Positions 10,705-21,377 of a DNA stretch of 30,700 bases are shown piece after piece. Source of the stretch: Byssochlamys sp. IMV 00236 (Eukaryota; Ascomycota; Eurotiomycetes; Eurotiales; Thermoascaceae); contig MSJH02000576.1 in NCBI GenBank assembly GCA_001931875.2, positions 1 to 30,700 of the forward strand, read 5' to 3'. Each line of letters opens with the position of its first letter. The stretch's first letter is position 1. The position numbers and the translations under genes are program-made. The notes below the pieces were generated by a model, which searched no databases, was not told the DNA's origin, and saw only the letters and a program-made list of their open reading frames with translations.

Positions 10705-11544
10705 AAAAAGCAAGAGTATTAAGACGTCTCAAAGGAAATATCCTTTTACAGTTGATCTTTAATATCTCTTGCTGCTTAAAAGACTCACTTTGCCCAATCA
10801 ATGGATGGTTTCTAATAAGAGCAAAACAATGCTATTGATAATCTGTCATTTTGTTTCCCTTCAGAACGCATTTCATCTTTAGAGATGAAGAACAGTCTGC
10901 GGATTTTCTTCTCATTGCATCATTGTAAGAAAAGTAATTTTTTTTGTAACCATGGTTGCAGATAGCATGTAGCAAATGGTTTGTGCTCTTTACTTTTATA
11001 ATCTATTTGTATATGGTGCTTTATTACTCGATATGTGTCATTGTATCTCTTACATAACTGCGGTCAATGACAACATTGTAAAGTCTTTTTATAAAAATGT
11101 TTATTGACGTTATGAACGTTCATTCTCGTAAAACAAAAAATAATCCAATATTTAACATATATATACGTATTACCTCAACCTGGGTATCCTCACAACTGAT
11201 TATGCACTTATTGGATGATATAAGAAGAATGGCTAATTAATGCATATTGTTATTAAACTTGTTAATTGCCATGGATCAAACACTCTTTTAATTTTTAATC
11301 TACGACAAGTAAATTACAACTTTTATTGGACCATATTGAGTAGACTCTAGATCTGGTACAAGGTCAATTACTATGAATGGAAATACTATGACGACATTAT
11401 TTAGTTGTACAAGAAAAACTGAGTCTGGGCCGCAAAAATAGAAGAAAGCTTGCTTCAAAAAAAAAAAAGGATCCTTTTTCAAACACTCCCTCCTTTTTTT
11501 TTTCTCTCTTTTCAAACAGCAAAAAAAAAAAAAAACCAGCAAAT

Positions 11545-14049
11545 ATGAGCTTGACTTTTGAGTCACCTACGCACAGAGGAGGGCAAACGAATGATGCCTA
11601 TTTTACTCCACTCAACGTACCTTCTCTATTATCAACCGAAAATACTTCAGGTGATCCTACTAGCAGCAATAATAATAACAATGACGTCTCAACTGCGAAT
11701 ACTCCATATTATACTGCTCCAATCAATCCTATGCTTAATCAAGAGTTCCTCAATGCTATCCAAGCTCGTCATGCATCACAGCCAACAGTTCTAAGTAGCC
11801 CTTCAACTGAACAGAAAGCGCCAATGTTGAGCATGGGTTCAATAGCAAATCGCAGAATGAAATTACAACAACAACAACAACAACAACAGCAACAGCAACA
11901 ACAAAAGTCAGAAAGCGCCTCATCGCAAAGTGAACCAAAGTCACTATCCTTTATTACACCTATTGAGCCGAAACAGTTAAATGACTTACTCATCGGCTAC
12001 AAGCAAAAACCAAAATCACTGCTCATCTTGGATGTTCGTTCTTTTGTTCAATTCTCTCATTCAAGAATTCATAATTCAGTTAATGTTTCTATACCAAACA
12101 CAATCCTTAAACGACCCACGTTCACGTTAGATAAGGTCTATGAAGCTATTGTCCTTGAAGGTGCAAGGGAAAAACTACGAAGCTGGCAAACAGCTGATTA
12201 TATCATATTTTATGATCAACAATCTCAGCAGTTACAAGAAAATAGTGCTTGTGCTTATTTAAGCATAAAGTTGGTCAATTCAGGTTTTAAGGGAAAGTTG
12301 CATTATCTAAAAGGTATTAAATAGAGGGAATTTCCTGAAAAAGATAATAAAGTTAATTCTCATCATTAGGTGGCTTTGATGCCTTTTCTGAACAACACAA
12401 TGATCAAATCGAGTCAAATCCAACCAGTCCTACCTATGGTTCGGCTAATAACACAATGCCTATCGGACCACCTACTACTATCGGTGGCTCTTCAGGTTTT
12501 GCCTTGAATCTCAACAGCACGGGTAGTCGACGCCCTGGTCTTCGCTTAAACAATCTACCTATGGCCACACCGAGTATAGGTCCATTTACTGCTCCTATGC
12601 CACAATTTGAAAACCAAGCGTTCAATCCCTTCTTTTCAAACATTCGACAGAATATGGAATTATCGCATGGTCCTATTCGAGAGCGATTTCCTGTGAGATT
12701 ACCGCCCAAGTGTTATGTTGATCCACAAAATGAAGATCACATTCAGGTAGACAGAGCACCACGTTGCATAGCAGGTGGACATATGGATCCAGAACATAGC
12801 AACTGCTTTAGGGCTCCTACTTGGTTACAAAACATAATTAAAGATCAAGGGCCCAAGGTCTTAGCTGAGAGTTATGAGGTAACATGACTGCATTTTTTTT
12901 TTATTTTCTAATCTTATTCGTGTGTATTTATAGAAATTGGAACGAACAGAGCAAAGACGACTTCAAAACATCATGCACTTTCATTCAAAGCATACAAGTA
13001 ATCCATCTGAGTTTCCATTTAGTATTGTCGCTGGTATTGAAATGGGCGCATTAAACAGATACACAAACATTTGGCCATATGGTAACCTACCTCTCTTTTT
13101 GTAAATTGACCATAATCACTCATCATTCTATAGAATACACTCGAGTCAAGATTAAGGAGCATCAGAGCTCAGATTACATCAATGCTAGTTACCTTCAATA
13201 TATTGATTGTGAAGATGCCATCTCAGACGCACGTCCAGAGACGGTAGATACACATTGTATAAAGGCCATGACAGATCATAAATCGAGTAGTACATCCCCT
13301 TACCGACGATACATCTCCACACAAGGTCCATTGCCTGCCACCTTCAATGATTTCTGGCAGGTAGTTTGGGAACAGGATTCCCGTGTACTGGTGATGCTGA
13401 CAAAGGAAGAAGAGATGAATAAGGTAGTTTTGTATATGTGTGTGATCCAACATGCAGTTACTAAAATCTTGCCTAGATCAAATGTCATCGCTACTGGCCA
13501 TCCAAGATAAACGAGCCTGTTCAATATGGTCAGGTCACAGTTACACTCGTAAGCGAAACAGTGCGTCCTGTCAAGGGTCTAGACGAATCAAATAAGAATG
13601 AAGATGATGCGATTATTGTAAGACAACTGACCCTTTCCAGGGGTGAGAGCAGCAGAACAATCAGTCACCTGCAGTATACAGGCTGGATGGACTTTGGTGT
13701 ACCTGATAATCCTTTGGGCACATTACAGATTATTCAAATGGCAGACGAAGCACAAAAGCAGTATTCGGCATCAAATCAGCAAGTCGGTCCAATGATCGTT
13801 CACTGTTCTGCAGGTTGTGGTCGATCGGGGGCCTTTTGTGCCATCGATACTGTCATTTATCGATTGTGTAATACAGACTGTAATCCTAAATCAGATATCT
13901 TGCTTGAAACAATATCTCGTTTCAGAGAACAGAGATTAAGCATGGTACAAACACTAAGGCAGCTCGTTTTTTGTTATGAAGCTATCTGGTGGTGGTTACT
14001 AAATTATACACAACCATTATCAATAGATGACATGGATACCACTCTATAG
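11545..14049 (+). CDS. rhodanese-tyrosine phosphatase, Pyp1/Ptp2/Ptp3-like
   Basis: Predicted protein-tyrosine phosphatase of 762 aa; in yeasts this type dephosphorylates stress MAP kinases (Hog1/Sty1). Exons: 11545-12313, 12370-12878, 12934-13081, 13134-13423, 13477-14049. The N-terminus is disordered, with a Gln run at about 108-120. A rhodanese/CDC25-like domain covers about 138-260 ([23 protein letters not shown]); its expected active-site Cys is not seen, as usual for MAPK-docking rhodanese domains. The PTP domain covers about 430-755: DYINASYLQ binding-loop motif, KCHRYWP, and the signature [12 protein letters not shown] with nucleophile Cys682 and Arg688. A Q-loop-like MVQTLRQ follows. 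The WPD loop reads W642-M643-D644 (GWMDFGVPD): the general acid is kept and the proline is replaced by Met. All introns are 50-56 nt. The upstream leader holds several short A- and T-runs. Confidence 0.92.
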
Positions 14050-14124
14050 ATATTATTCTCTTCTCAAAATATATGTGTGTATGTGTGTGTGTATGTATGT
14101 ATGTCTGTATGTTATTCTTTTCGG

Positions 14125-14130
14125 AATAAA
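14125..14130 (+). terminator. polyadenylation signal of the phosphatase gene
   Basis: AATAAA lies 75 nt past the stop, after a TG-rich stretch (about 14072-14115). Confidence 0.55.
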
Positions 14131-14716
14131 AAAGTTATCATGTGTAAATCGCTATAAAGTATTTCGTTTTATAAAACATTCACCAGCTGTGAAGGTAAAA
14201 AAAATGGCATTGATAGGGAAGAGAGTATGAGTTTTTGGCATGATAAACTCTCTTTAGAATTGTGCTTCTCTTCTACCAAACGCCTATAGGCTCTCCAAGG
14301 ATGGTTAGGCTAATTGTAACGATGATTGGCATACCTATTCTTCTCTCTACTCAAATGATGGACAAGCTCAAGGCAACCAATGCGAACCTAACATAATCAC
14401 GCTTTAATACAAGAAAAAGGATTTCGAGATACGAAATAGCCACCCCCTTTCAAAGATTCTTTGTGATGAATCAAATCATACTCATGGTTTAAAAGAGTGA
14501 CACCTTATTCGCAAACTGATAGAAAAAAGACAAGAAATGATGAAAGAAACACAATAGAAGCGATTCTGGAATACCATTTTATGAGAAAATTGAATATGAA
14601 TTCTGTTCTGGAATAACCTCGATTCTAGAACGCTACACCTACCCACCAAGGAGTGTGACAGAAGGGGGGCCAGGCTGCAATCTTTCCGTGTTTACAAAGT
14701 CTTGAAATACTTACAT

Positions 14717-15066
14717 TATAAAGACGAGGATTTATAAAAGAGAGAAGCAAGAAAAGTGAGTAAAATTATAAAGAGATTATTAATATCTTACCAAAGGTGC
14801 ATTAAATAGGGCTGGCGATAACCAACCCGGAGGAGAGGAAGAGCATAATAGAAAGTCGACGGGACAAAGCTGGTAAGAACCAAGCTATCCACAGCTACCA
14901 CCGGGTTATTTTCGATGGGCAATATAAATACTACATATCAATTTCTTGCAAGAGTAAAGAATATACCATACCTTGGGGCTAACTGGGGAATAGCTGGTCT
15001 TACGTTTTAATCCAGAGAAGAAAAGAGCATAAAGAAAGAAAAAACCAAAGTCAAAGACTATTTATA
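14717..15066. other. spliced-looking locus, strand unresolved
   Basis: This block lies between two convergent genes and has gene-like signals on both strands. Minus: TATAAATAG at 15066-15058, donor GTAAGA after 15004, acceptor TGTAG at 14932-14931, then segment 14930-14792 open in one frame (NPVVAVDSLVLTSFVPS, then YYALPLLRVGYRQPY) up to TTTG|GTAAGA. Plus: TATAAAAG at 14733-14740, AAAA|GTGAGT, acceptor ACCAAAG ending 14796, segment 14797-14872 open (AGDNQPGGEEEHNRKSTGQS), then CTG|GTAAGA. Neither strand gives a complete ORF with an ATG. It may be a noncoding spliced transcript, a decayed gene or coincidence. Elsewhere in 14050-15397 I see no gene. Confidence 0.25.
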
Positions 15067-15176
15067 GTAAATACCTCGTAATTGATCAATTACTTGTAAT
15101 AAAACGTTGACCACATTGTAAAAATCATCTTGGTTTACATTGTTTTTTTTTTTCCAAAAGATGAAGATCTATAAGC

Positions 15177-15182
15177 TTTATT
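15177..15182 (-). terminator. candidate polyadenylation signal of mdm34
   Basis: TTTATT on plus reads AATAAA on minus, about 215 nt past the mdm34 stop; a second overlapping copy sits at 15186-15191. The distance is greater than for the other genes here, so the real signal may be a non-canonical one nearer the stop. Confidence 0.3.
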
Positions 15183-15397
15183 TCATTTATTTTATATATG
15201 AGTATATGTTGTCAATAAAGAAAAGGCTGAGAACAACCATTACTTGAGTGTAATTAAGTTGGTATGAAAAAAAGGAATGTATATAAAAGCTGTCAATACA
15301 TGTTTGTAAAATAAGGAAATGTTTTGTAACAAATAAATAAGGTATACAATATAAATATATATATAAGAGTTGGTAAATGCTTGAAATTTTATCTTTG

Positions 15398-17116
15398 CTA
15401 TGCGCTTGTAGTTGATGACTGAGTGTTGAGCCGAATGACACGTCGCTTTGGTTTCTTTTTAGACTTTGATTTTACATCGACTTTAACTGTGTGCGGTAAG
15501 GAACGGTAAGTGAAGTGATCTATTGTATGTGTAAAAGGTGATATGGTATGATGTATATTTGTCAACTGGGCCAGCTTTGCCGCAACTGTATTCTCTTTGG
15601 GATTCAACACGATATCCTCATCCATTGGCATCATTGTCAATGTATTCTCCTTATCTCTTGCCGAATGAGTTTCCAGTCCTTCTGTGATATACCACGGCGC
15701 ATCCACATCATCTGCATACATCTCTGCAGCAATCATCGAGTTCACAGATGACTCATCATAATAATCTTCATAGGAACATTCATCTTCTCCCACCTTGTTC
15801 GTTTGTGAGTCACCAAAATCGGAATAAGGCGGCGTCTTTAGTGCTGCAAATCGGCTGCTGTAGAGTTCATTTAGTGTCGACAGGTTGGCTGCTGTGACAG
15901 GAATGCCCTTGTTGCTTCCAAACGGCTGTCCTTCCAAGCTGACTGTCTCGGGTGATGTCGAAAGCAGCTCGGCTTGGTTCATATTCTCGCCAGATGCTTC
16001 ATTCATAAAATATAAATCACTAAAACTACTGTACGTTTGTCTATTGTAAGATCGTCTAAAGGGATTCGTCAGCGGTGACAGCGGTACATCCTGGCTGTAT
16101 GAAAAGGAGGAAAGGAACCGAGGAGGCGCATATGAAGTAGGTGTGGATGGAGTGTCAAGGTCCGGCATCGATAAAGCATCAAAATGCTTTCGGTTATTTG
16201 TTGGAGACGGATTGGCTGAAGCCGATGTTCCTGGTGTAGTCGTAGTGGTTCTGTTCATGACACTGACAGACGCTGATGACATCGTGTTGCTACGTCGAAT
16301 TCCTGGGTCAGAAAAGACTGATCGGGTGTTTTTAGCATTCTTTTTCATGATCTGGAGTCTTTGTGTCTGCAACCATTCTTCTTGTTCACGTTTTGCTTGT
16401 TTCTCTTGCTCTTTTTGAATATGACGTAAACTTAGATTATGTATCATAACAGGCAAGTCTTCTTGAAACAAATTTCTTAATTGGTTTTCAATTTCGCGTT
16501 GTAAGAATGATCGAACACTCGTAATGCTATCAAAGGTTGAACTCACAACAATGCTTTCGAGGGGATCATTTTTAAACACGAGCGTGATGCCCTTCGTCTT
16601 GGACACTACAAGCACAATGATTCCTCTCAGTTTAAGGTCGCTAATCCTTAATAACATGGGTACAATAAGTGGTTGATCTGCTGCCAATACAGTCGGCCGA
16701 GTATGTCGGGGTAAATCGGATTCGTTTGCATGCATTGGATTGGCCTAAGGTATCAAAGAGGTTATTACCAGGTTTTTTTATATATTAATTCATTCATACC
16801 TGAACTTTTGTCTGTATAACAATATAGGCATCACCACAATAAGTCAACTTGAATATGCCTCGAAACTTATCGGTTGAAAGTTCTCCTATTTCTAGTATTT
16901 CCAATTCGGGTGCCTATGATGATAACTATAAGAATAACAATAATGGCTAATCCTATTTTATAGGCTTACAGTTGTTCCCATATTTAACTCTTTAACAGAA
17001 ATATAATCGACAATGTTTTTTGGTTTATTTCCTTTATTCAAAGCAGCTTCTAATTGTGAGCGTGCTTCTTTGTAGAATTCAGCATCGAACTCTGGCCAAT
17101 TAAACTTGAAGGCCAT
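15398..17116 (-). CDS. mdm34: ERMES complex subunit Mdm34 (SMP domain)
   Basis: Predicted outer-mitochondrial-membrane subunit of the ER-mitochondria encounter structure, which tethers the two organelles and moves lipids. 535 aa from three exons on minus: 17116-16970, 16913-16800 and 16744-15398; introns are 56 and 55 nt. The start [15 protein letters not shown] is the hallmark Mdm34 N-terminus, followed by [14 protein letters not shown] and [20 protein letters not shown]. The SMP lipid-binding domain covers about residues 1-195, ending near [15 protein letters not shown]. The remaining ~340 residues are low in complexity (Ser/Thr/Pro), with short conserved-looking patches such as YEDYYDES and a basic end ([16 protein letters not shown]). 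The SMP domain is lipid-binding in the family; the tail is usually disordered. The other ERMES genes (mmm1, mdm10, mdm12) are not in the window. Convergent with the phosphatase gene. Confidence 0.94.
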
Positions 17117-17429
17117 TGGGATCTTTTAATAAGGTCAATGTAAGTAAAGGTAGAAAAGGTGGTTGACAAAAAAAAAAGTTGCAAAATTTCGACAGACAGA
17201 AAGGAATAGTAAGAGAGTGAGAGAGTAAGTGATAATAAAACTTTTTTGTTATTTTTTTGCGGGGTCCGCCTTAACTCTAAAGTTGCGTCACGCAAGCCCT
17301 TTCTTGATAAAAAGAGACGGAAGAAATCGGGGTCTGTGCTTTTTATTTATAATCTTGCATGCACTGTTTTTATATCCATTGAAATTAAAATAAGGGTTTC
17401 TATAGTGACAGCTGATTAATTGCTTATAG

Positions 17430-17591
17430 GTTATCACAATGTATTGGCCTGCTTTTCGAACAAATAATGCATGCTTTAGTAAATGTCTAAGGAGAGCTTG
17501 TGTTACAGAACGTGTCACACATTGTTACAAAGACGACAAGAACCAAAAAAAGTGGCAAGTTTTTGTTTTCAAAAATGGGATCATCACGTAG
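17430..17591 (+). other. small unrecognised ORF after an acceptor-like site
   Basis: After GCTTATAG the frame is open, reaches an ATG at 17439 and ends at TAG (17589-17591): 50 aa from the ATG. Four Cys lie in the first half (ACFSKCLRRACVTERVTHCY), with a Lys-rich second half. No family is recognised and no upstream exon was found. A minus-strand ORF overlaps it. Coding status is a guess. Confidence 0.2.
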
Positions 17592-17597
17592 CATGAT

Positions 17598-17900
17598 CTA
17601 ATGATCAAAAGCATTTTTTATATGTAACCAAAGTTCAAGTTTATTAGTGTCACGAGAGCTCAATTGCTTGAATGGGGGTTTTTTTTTGGAGGGTTTTAAA
17701 ATTTCATTTAACGTCCAATAGACAACAAGGGAAGAGGTGGTGCCTGTGGAGCAGTAGGAGAAGACGTAAGAATTGAAGGTCACTGAAGAACAAGTTGTTG
17801 AAGTCACTTGCAACAACAACGGTAAAAGAAGAGACACAAGATATAGATGATCGGCAGTATTACATTTACGTACACCGAAAGAGAATAACTCGGCCATCAC
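17598..17900 (-). other. doubtful 100-aa ORF with a signal-peptide-like segment
   Basis: The frame holds a hydrophobic stretch after residue 18 (YLVSLLLPLLLQVTSTTC) and then a Ser/Thr/Tyr-rich stretch (SYCSTGTTSSLVVYWTLNE). This could be the front of a secreted or membrane protein, but the second half is basic and of low plausibility and spans a T-run. The ATG is not at the hydrophobic segment. No homologue is recognised. Confidence 0.2.
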
Positions 17901-18902
17901 ACATAATCCATTGACTTTAGGGGGAGATGACTCTTTATCATGGAAAAAAAAAATGGTTAAAAACGTATAAAATCATTATTTTGACCTTGGGTTTACCGAC
18001 TACATGTACAGCAACCATCATTTCAATGCTTCACTTGTGAGTAGTATTCTTACAGAGTTTAATCAAGCTCAAATAACCTTTTTTTTTTTTTTGTAGAAAT
18101 AAAATTTTATTAAGGTGTACTGAGGAACGAATTACGCACTAAAATTAGTTTAGCTCCAGACGTCCATTGAGGAGGGACCCAGAGCTGACGAGACTGCTAC
18201 GACCACTATCGAAGGCACAAAAGGTTGCTCGTTGACCACATGGTTCCAGTGGTGACACCAGATGTATAGAAGAGAACAGGCCAAAAGCAACGGCATTCTT
18301 TTGAGCTTTTGCGTTTGCCAAACATGGACCATGGGCGTAACAAAAAGCTTTCTTTACTGTTGGATGCAGTCTTCGTGTGGTGTAGTATCTGAAACGAGTT
18401 AATATGTTGACTCCATTTCAAAGAAAATAGCTCTCTTTGTTTTATGATTTAAACAAACTTTTAGTATAAAGATCTAGAAAGGGTTCAAAACACGCAATAC
18501 CAGGTACCTTTTGTGGTATTTATGTAGCTTGTAAAACAGCAAAGAGCTAATCACTAATAACTACAAGATTGAAAGAAGAACTAATAAATGTGGGAAGGTC
18601 CTTTACTTATATGATCTGACAACAAACTGATAATACCTGATGTAATCTTGTTCACTTAGATCCAACTGATAGATACCGTATGCGCAAACACGTTACCTTT
18701 TACAATGCCTGACATTCTCTTTATTCTCAATTGGACACTCTGAAGCCCCTCGCTACTTTGTTTTTCTCTTGATAACAGCTTGGCCCACTACTATAACGCT
18801 GGTTATTCTTTCACCTTTGGAACATCCGTGTAGTTTATGCAATGGAGATGTTGTCAAAATTCAACAAACGTTGTAATAAAAATATGACTTTTGGACAGCA
18901 AG

Positions 18903-18994
18903 ATGCGTTTGATCACATGTGCTACTGCCTTTTTATATTTATGTTTAATCCATTCTACTGGTTGCCTTATTATCAAAAGTTTTATCATCTGCAG
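18903..18994 (+). other. short signal-peptide-like ORF ending in a strong donor
   Basis: The ATG at 18903 starts MRLITCATAFLYLCLIHS, hydrophobic like a secretion signal, and runs into GCAG|GTAAGC (donor at 18995). A TACTAAT branch-site match at about 19029 and an AAG acceptor near 19046 follow, giving a candidate ~50-nt intron; after it the frame ends within four codons. The spliced product would be only about 34 aa. It could be a small secreted peptide, a noncoding RNA exon or chance. Confidence 0.22.
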
Positions 18995-19358
18995 GTAAGC
19001 TACTATTAGCTTAGTATGTGTCAAATCGTACTAATGTAAAAACAAGTCTGAATATATAAGCTACGGATAATACTAGAACACTCCAATAGTGCCCTTTTAC
19101 AGTGTCCTTTATCTTTATTTTTTAGTATATGGGCAACACAATGAAATGTTAACAAGATCCTGCTTTGCTTACCAATCTGATAAATACCCAACAAACAGTA
19201 ATAAATGATCAAGGTCAGATGCTCCTTTTTATATACATATCTCTGCATTCGCACTAAAGGTATCCGATCCCTCCCTTGATGATGCCAATATGCACTCTAT
19301 CGCTTTTCTTGTATCTGCTTTCTGAATCTGTTAATTTAATCTAAACTTTACTAACGTC

Positions 19359-19366
19359 TATAAAAA
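19359..19366 (+). promoter_or_regulatory. TATA-like element before a small ORF
   Basis: TATAAAAA followed by GGGAG lies about 46 nt before the ATG at 19412. It is one of the best TATA matches outside the recognised genes. Confidence 0.35.
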
Positions 19367-19411
19367 GGGAGTCTCAATTCATTTTGCATACATCCTAAAA
19401 GCATACAAGAA

Positions 19412-19501
19412 ATGCAAATGCGACTTTTGACATTCGCTCTCTTTGCTACTACTTTTTTTTACAACATATGGCTATTCTGGCTTGATAGAATAAGAAAGTA
19501 A
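19412..19501 (+). other. 29-aa hydrophobic ORF behind a TATA-like box
   Basis: ATG to TAA encodes MQMRLLTFALFATTFFYNIW and nine more residues ending in a charged tail. It resembles an isolated signal peptide or a single-span membrane peptide. A GTAAAA donor-like site overlaps the stop. Its Met-Arg-Leu start resembles that of the ORF at 18903. No homologue is recognised. The rest of 17117-19939 (2.8 kb) shows only AT-rich DNA and ORF shadows. Confidence 0.25.
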
Positions 19502-19862
19502 AATCTATCAAATCCCACTGTCGATTTTAGTATCCTTACTTATATTGAGCTTTGAAAATAGCAATGTATTTATCATCTACCATACTCTTCCTGTGCCAAC
19601 CTCTGTTCAATAGCAGTGGCCATTTTGTTAGGAGTAAAACTAAATGTTTTTGCAGGTATACAAAATATCGCTACATCAGACAGATTCTTTTTCGATATTA
19701 TCAATCAATTCGCTTGTATAACAACTTTAATAAAAACAAGATAAAAAACGTTATATATTATCTTTTCCAGGCAAATAGTTGTTTACACAAGATAAAATAG
19801 AACGCGATATCAATTTTCACACGCATTTACAAAGTATGAGCATTTTTAAAGCAAAATCAATG

Positions 19863-19868
19863 TTTATT
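19863..19868 (-). terminator. polyadenylation signal of the NmrA-like gene
   Basis: TTTATT on plus (AATAAA on minus) lies about 72 nt past the stop at 19940-19942. Confidence 0.5.
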
Positions 19869-19939
19869 CAAAGATAAAATGATTTTTTTATAGAGAATGG
19901 CAAGGGAAGATGAGAATATCCTTTAGTCGTTTGTTGATT

Positions 19940-21075
19940 TTACTTGAATTCTCTGAACTGGTTACGGTTCTTGTGGAAGTAATCCTTTACAGAACGAGGC
20001 TCAATCTCTAGTACTTCCTTGAGGTCATTGGTATGAATTTCTTGCTTTCCATCATTAGCCATACGCCAGTATTCAAGTATTAATTCAATAAGATGATCAT
20101 TAAGATATCTACCAATAGGGTAAGACCAAGGTCCATCTTGATCCCACTTGGGTTCCTTTTCATGCTTAGGTTCTTCTCTGAAACGTTCATCGTCTTTCAT
20201 CTTTTGGAGATACTGTCTCATCTCGTCGTCAGAGATGCGCTTGTAACGAAGCTCCTGGGATCCTAAGCCTTCACCGATTTCACGAGTAATTTCCTTGGAC
20301 GACATCACACGTTGAGGTGTGAACTGATAGAGTTGCTTCTTACCAGTAGAACCAATGGTTCTTCCTCGCTTCTCATGTTCCTTGAGAGCCAAGTTATAGA
20401 TAGCATTTACCCAGTCATTAAGGTCAATACAGCCCCACTTGGCATCTTCCTTTACAGGGAGGGCGAGGATACCTTCACCTTCGATTTGAGGAGCCATAAA
20501 GTAGAACATTTGGTTAAAGAGGCAGATACGGACGATACAGTGGTTATTGCCAAATTGTTCCTTGACCATCTTTTCGATTTGATGGTATTGAGCAAGATGA
20601 CGGTATTTTTGTTCTTCACCAGAACTGTGCTCACTAGCGCGGTCACAGCCAACACTATTGCAATGAACAAAGATTAGACTAGGAGTATATCTAATGCTAA
20701 TTTATCTTACACCGAATGCATGCTAATATGTTCAACGCCCTGATGCTTAGCAGCCTTGATCACGCATTGGGCTTCTTCGACACATTCTCTGGAGTGTTCA
20801 GGAATAAGGCAGACGTGGGCGGCATCCTTCATCATTTCACGCAGCTTGTTTTCATCACGATAGTCAACCTTGACTACTTCAGCACCCATTTCTTTGAGAA
20901 GACGCATTCTATGGCTTTCTTTGTCACGGCAGAGGACACGAAGTTTGCACTCATTGGCAAATCTGTCTTCACGTTTTTTCATAGCACAGAGGATACGGTA
21001 AGAGGAGATATAACCAGGGTAAGAGTCACCATTGGTAACAACACAAAGATTTCGAGAGTTAATACTTGAAGACAT
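19940..21075 (-). CDS. NmrA-like NAD(P)-binding protein
   Basis: Predicted soluble Rossmann-fold protein of the NmrA/HSCARG group, 359 aa. Exons are 21075-20711 and 20654-19940; the 56-nt intron interrupts the strand HISMHSVVGCDRAS. The first strand and nucleotide loop are unusual: LCVVTNGDSYPGYISSYR stands where GXXGXXG is expected, so Gly and Pro spacing is degenerate. KLRVLCRDKES...LKEMGAEVVKVDYRDENKL matches the second and third beta strands, including the basic residue after strand 2 that favours NADPH in this group. The motifs QYHQIEKMVKEQ and VRICLFNQMF follow. The C-terminal third is charged (KHEKEPKWDQDGPW) and longer than in typical short NmrA domains. Family members act as redox sensors or regulators (as A. 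nidulans NmrA with AreA) or as reductases; which applies here is unknown. The frame is open upstream of 21075, but that Met sits correctly before the first strand and after a TATA-like box. Confidence 0.85.
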
Positions 21076-21121
21076 GTTTGAATAATGAAGTGAAGGCAAA
21101 ACAGATAGAAATGTGTTGCTC

Positions 21122-21129
21122 CTTTTATA
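21122..21129 (-). promoter_or_regulatory. TATA-like box of the NmrA-like gene
   Basis: Minus strand TATAAAAG lies 47-54 nt upstream of the chosen ATG at 21075. Its position supports that start over the longer open frame. Confidence 0.45.
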
Positions 21130-21300
21130 TCTTTTTCCACTGATGTTTATGCAAGTTAAAAACAAGAATAAAATACTTGCTGATGCATTATCATTTCTTG
21201 TTATTACCCATGACACAGAGTCAGTGTCTAGTGTTTGATTTACGCAATATAACGCAAGGCAGGTTCCCCCCTTTTTATCAAGTATAAAAAAAAGATCTAT

Positions 21301-21306
21301 TTTATT
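21301..21306 (-). terminator. polyadenylation signal of the uS8m gene
   Basis: TTTATT on plus (AATAAA on minus) lies 72 nt past the stop at 21378-21380. Confidence 0.5.
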
Positions 21307-21377
21307 CCAGTAAAATGAACAAGTATGATACAACAAAAAGAGTTTATGCTTTAACAGCAAATGGGAGAACTTGTTTT

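Noticed and set aside
18150..18421. Two overlapping minus-strand ORFs of 60 and 71 aa
   Set aside because: Both frames are open over the same moderately GC-rich DNA, neither has a recognisable motif, and I cannot choose between them.
18478..18520. GGGTTCAAAAC, resembling a tRNA T-arm
   Set aside because: The flanking bases do not form the T-stem and no acceptor, D or anticodon arm can be folded around it.
20312..20677. Plus-strand ORF of 121 aa
   Set aside because: It is antisense to exon 2 and the intron of the NmrA-like gene, whose motifs and splice sites are consistent.
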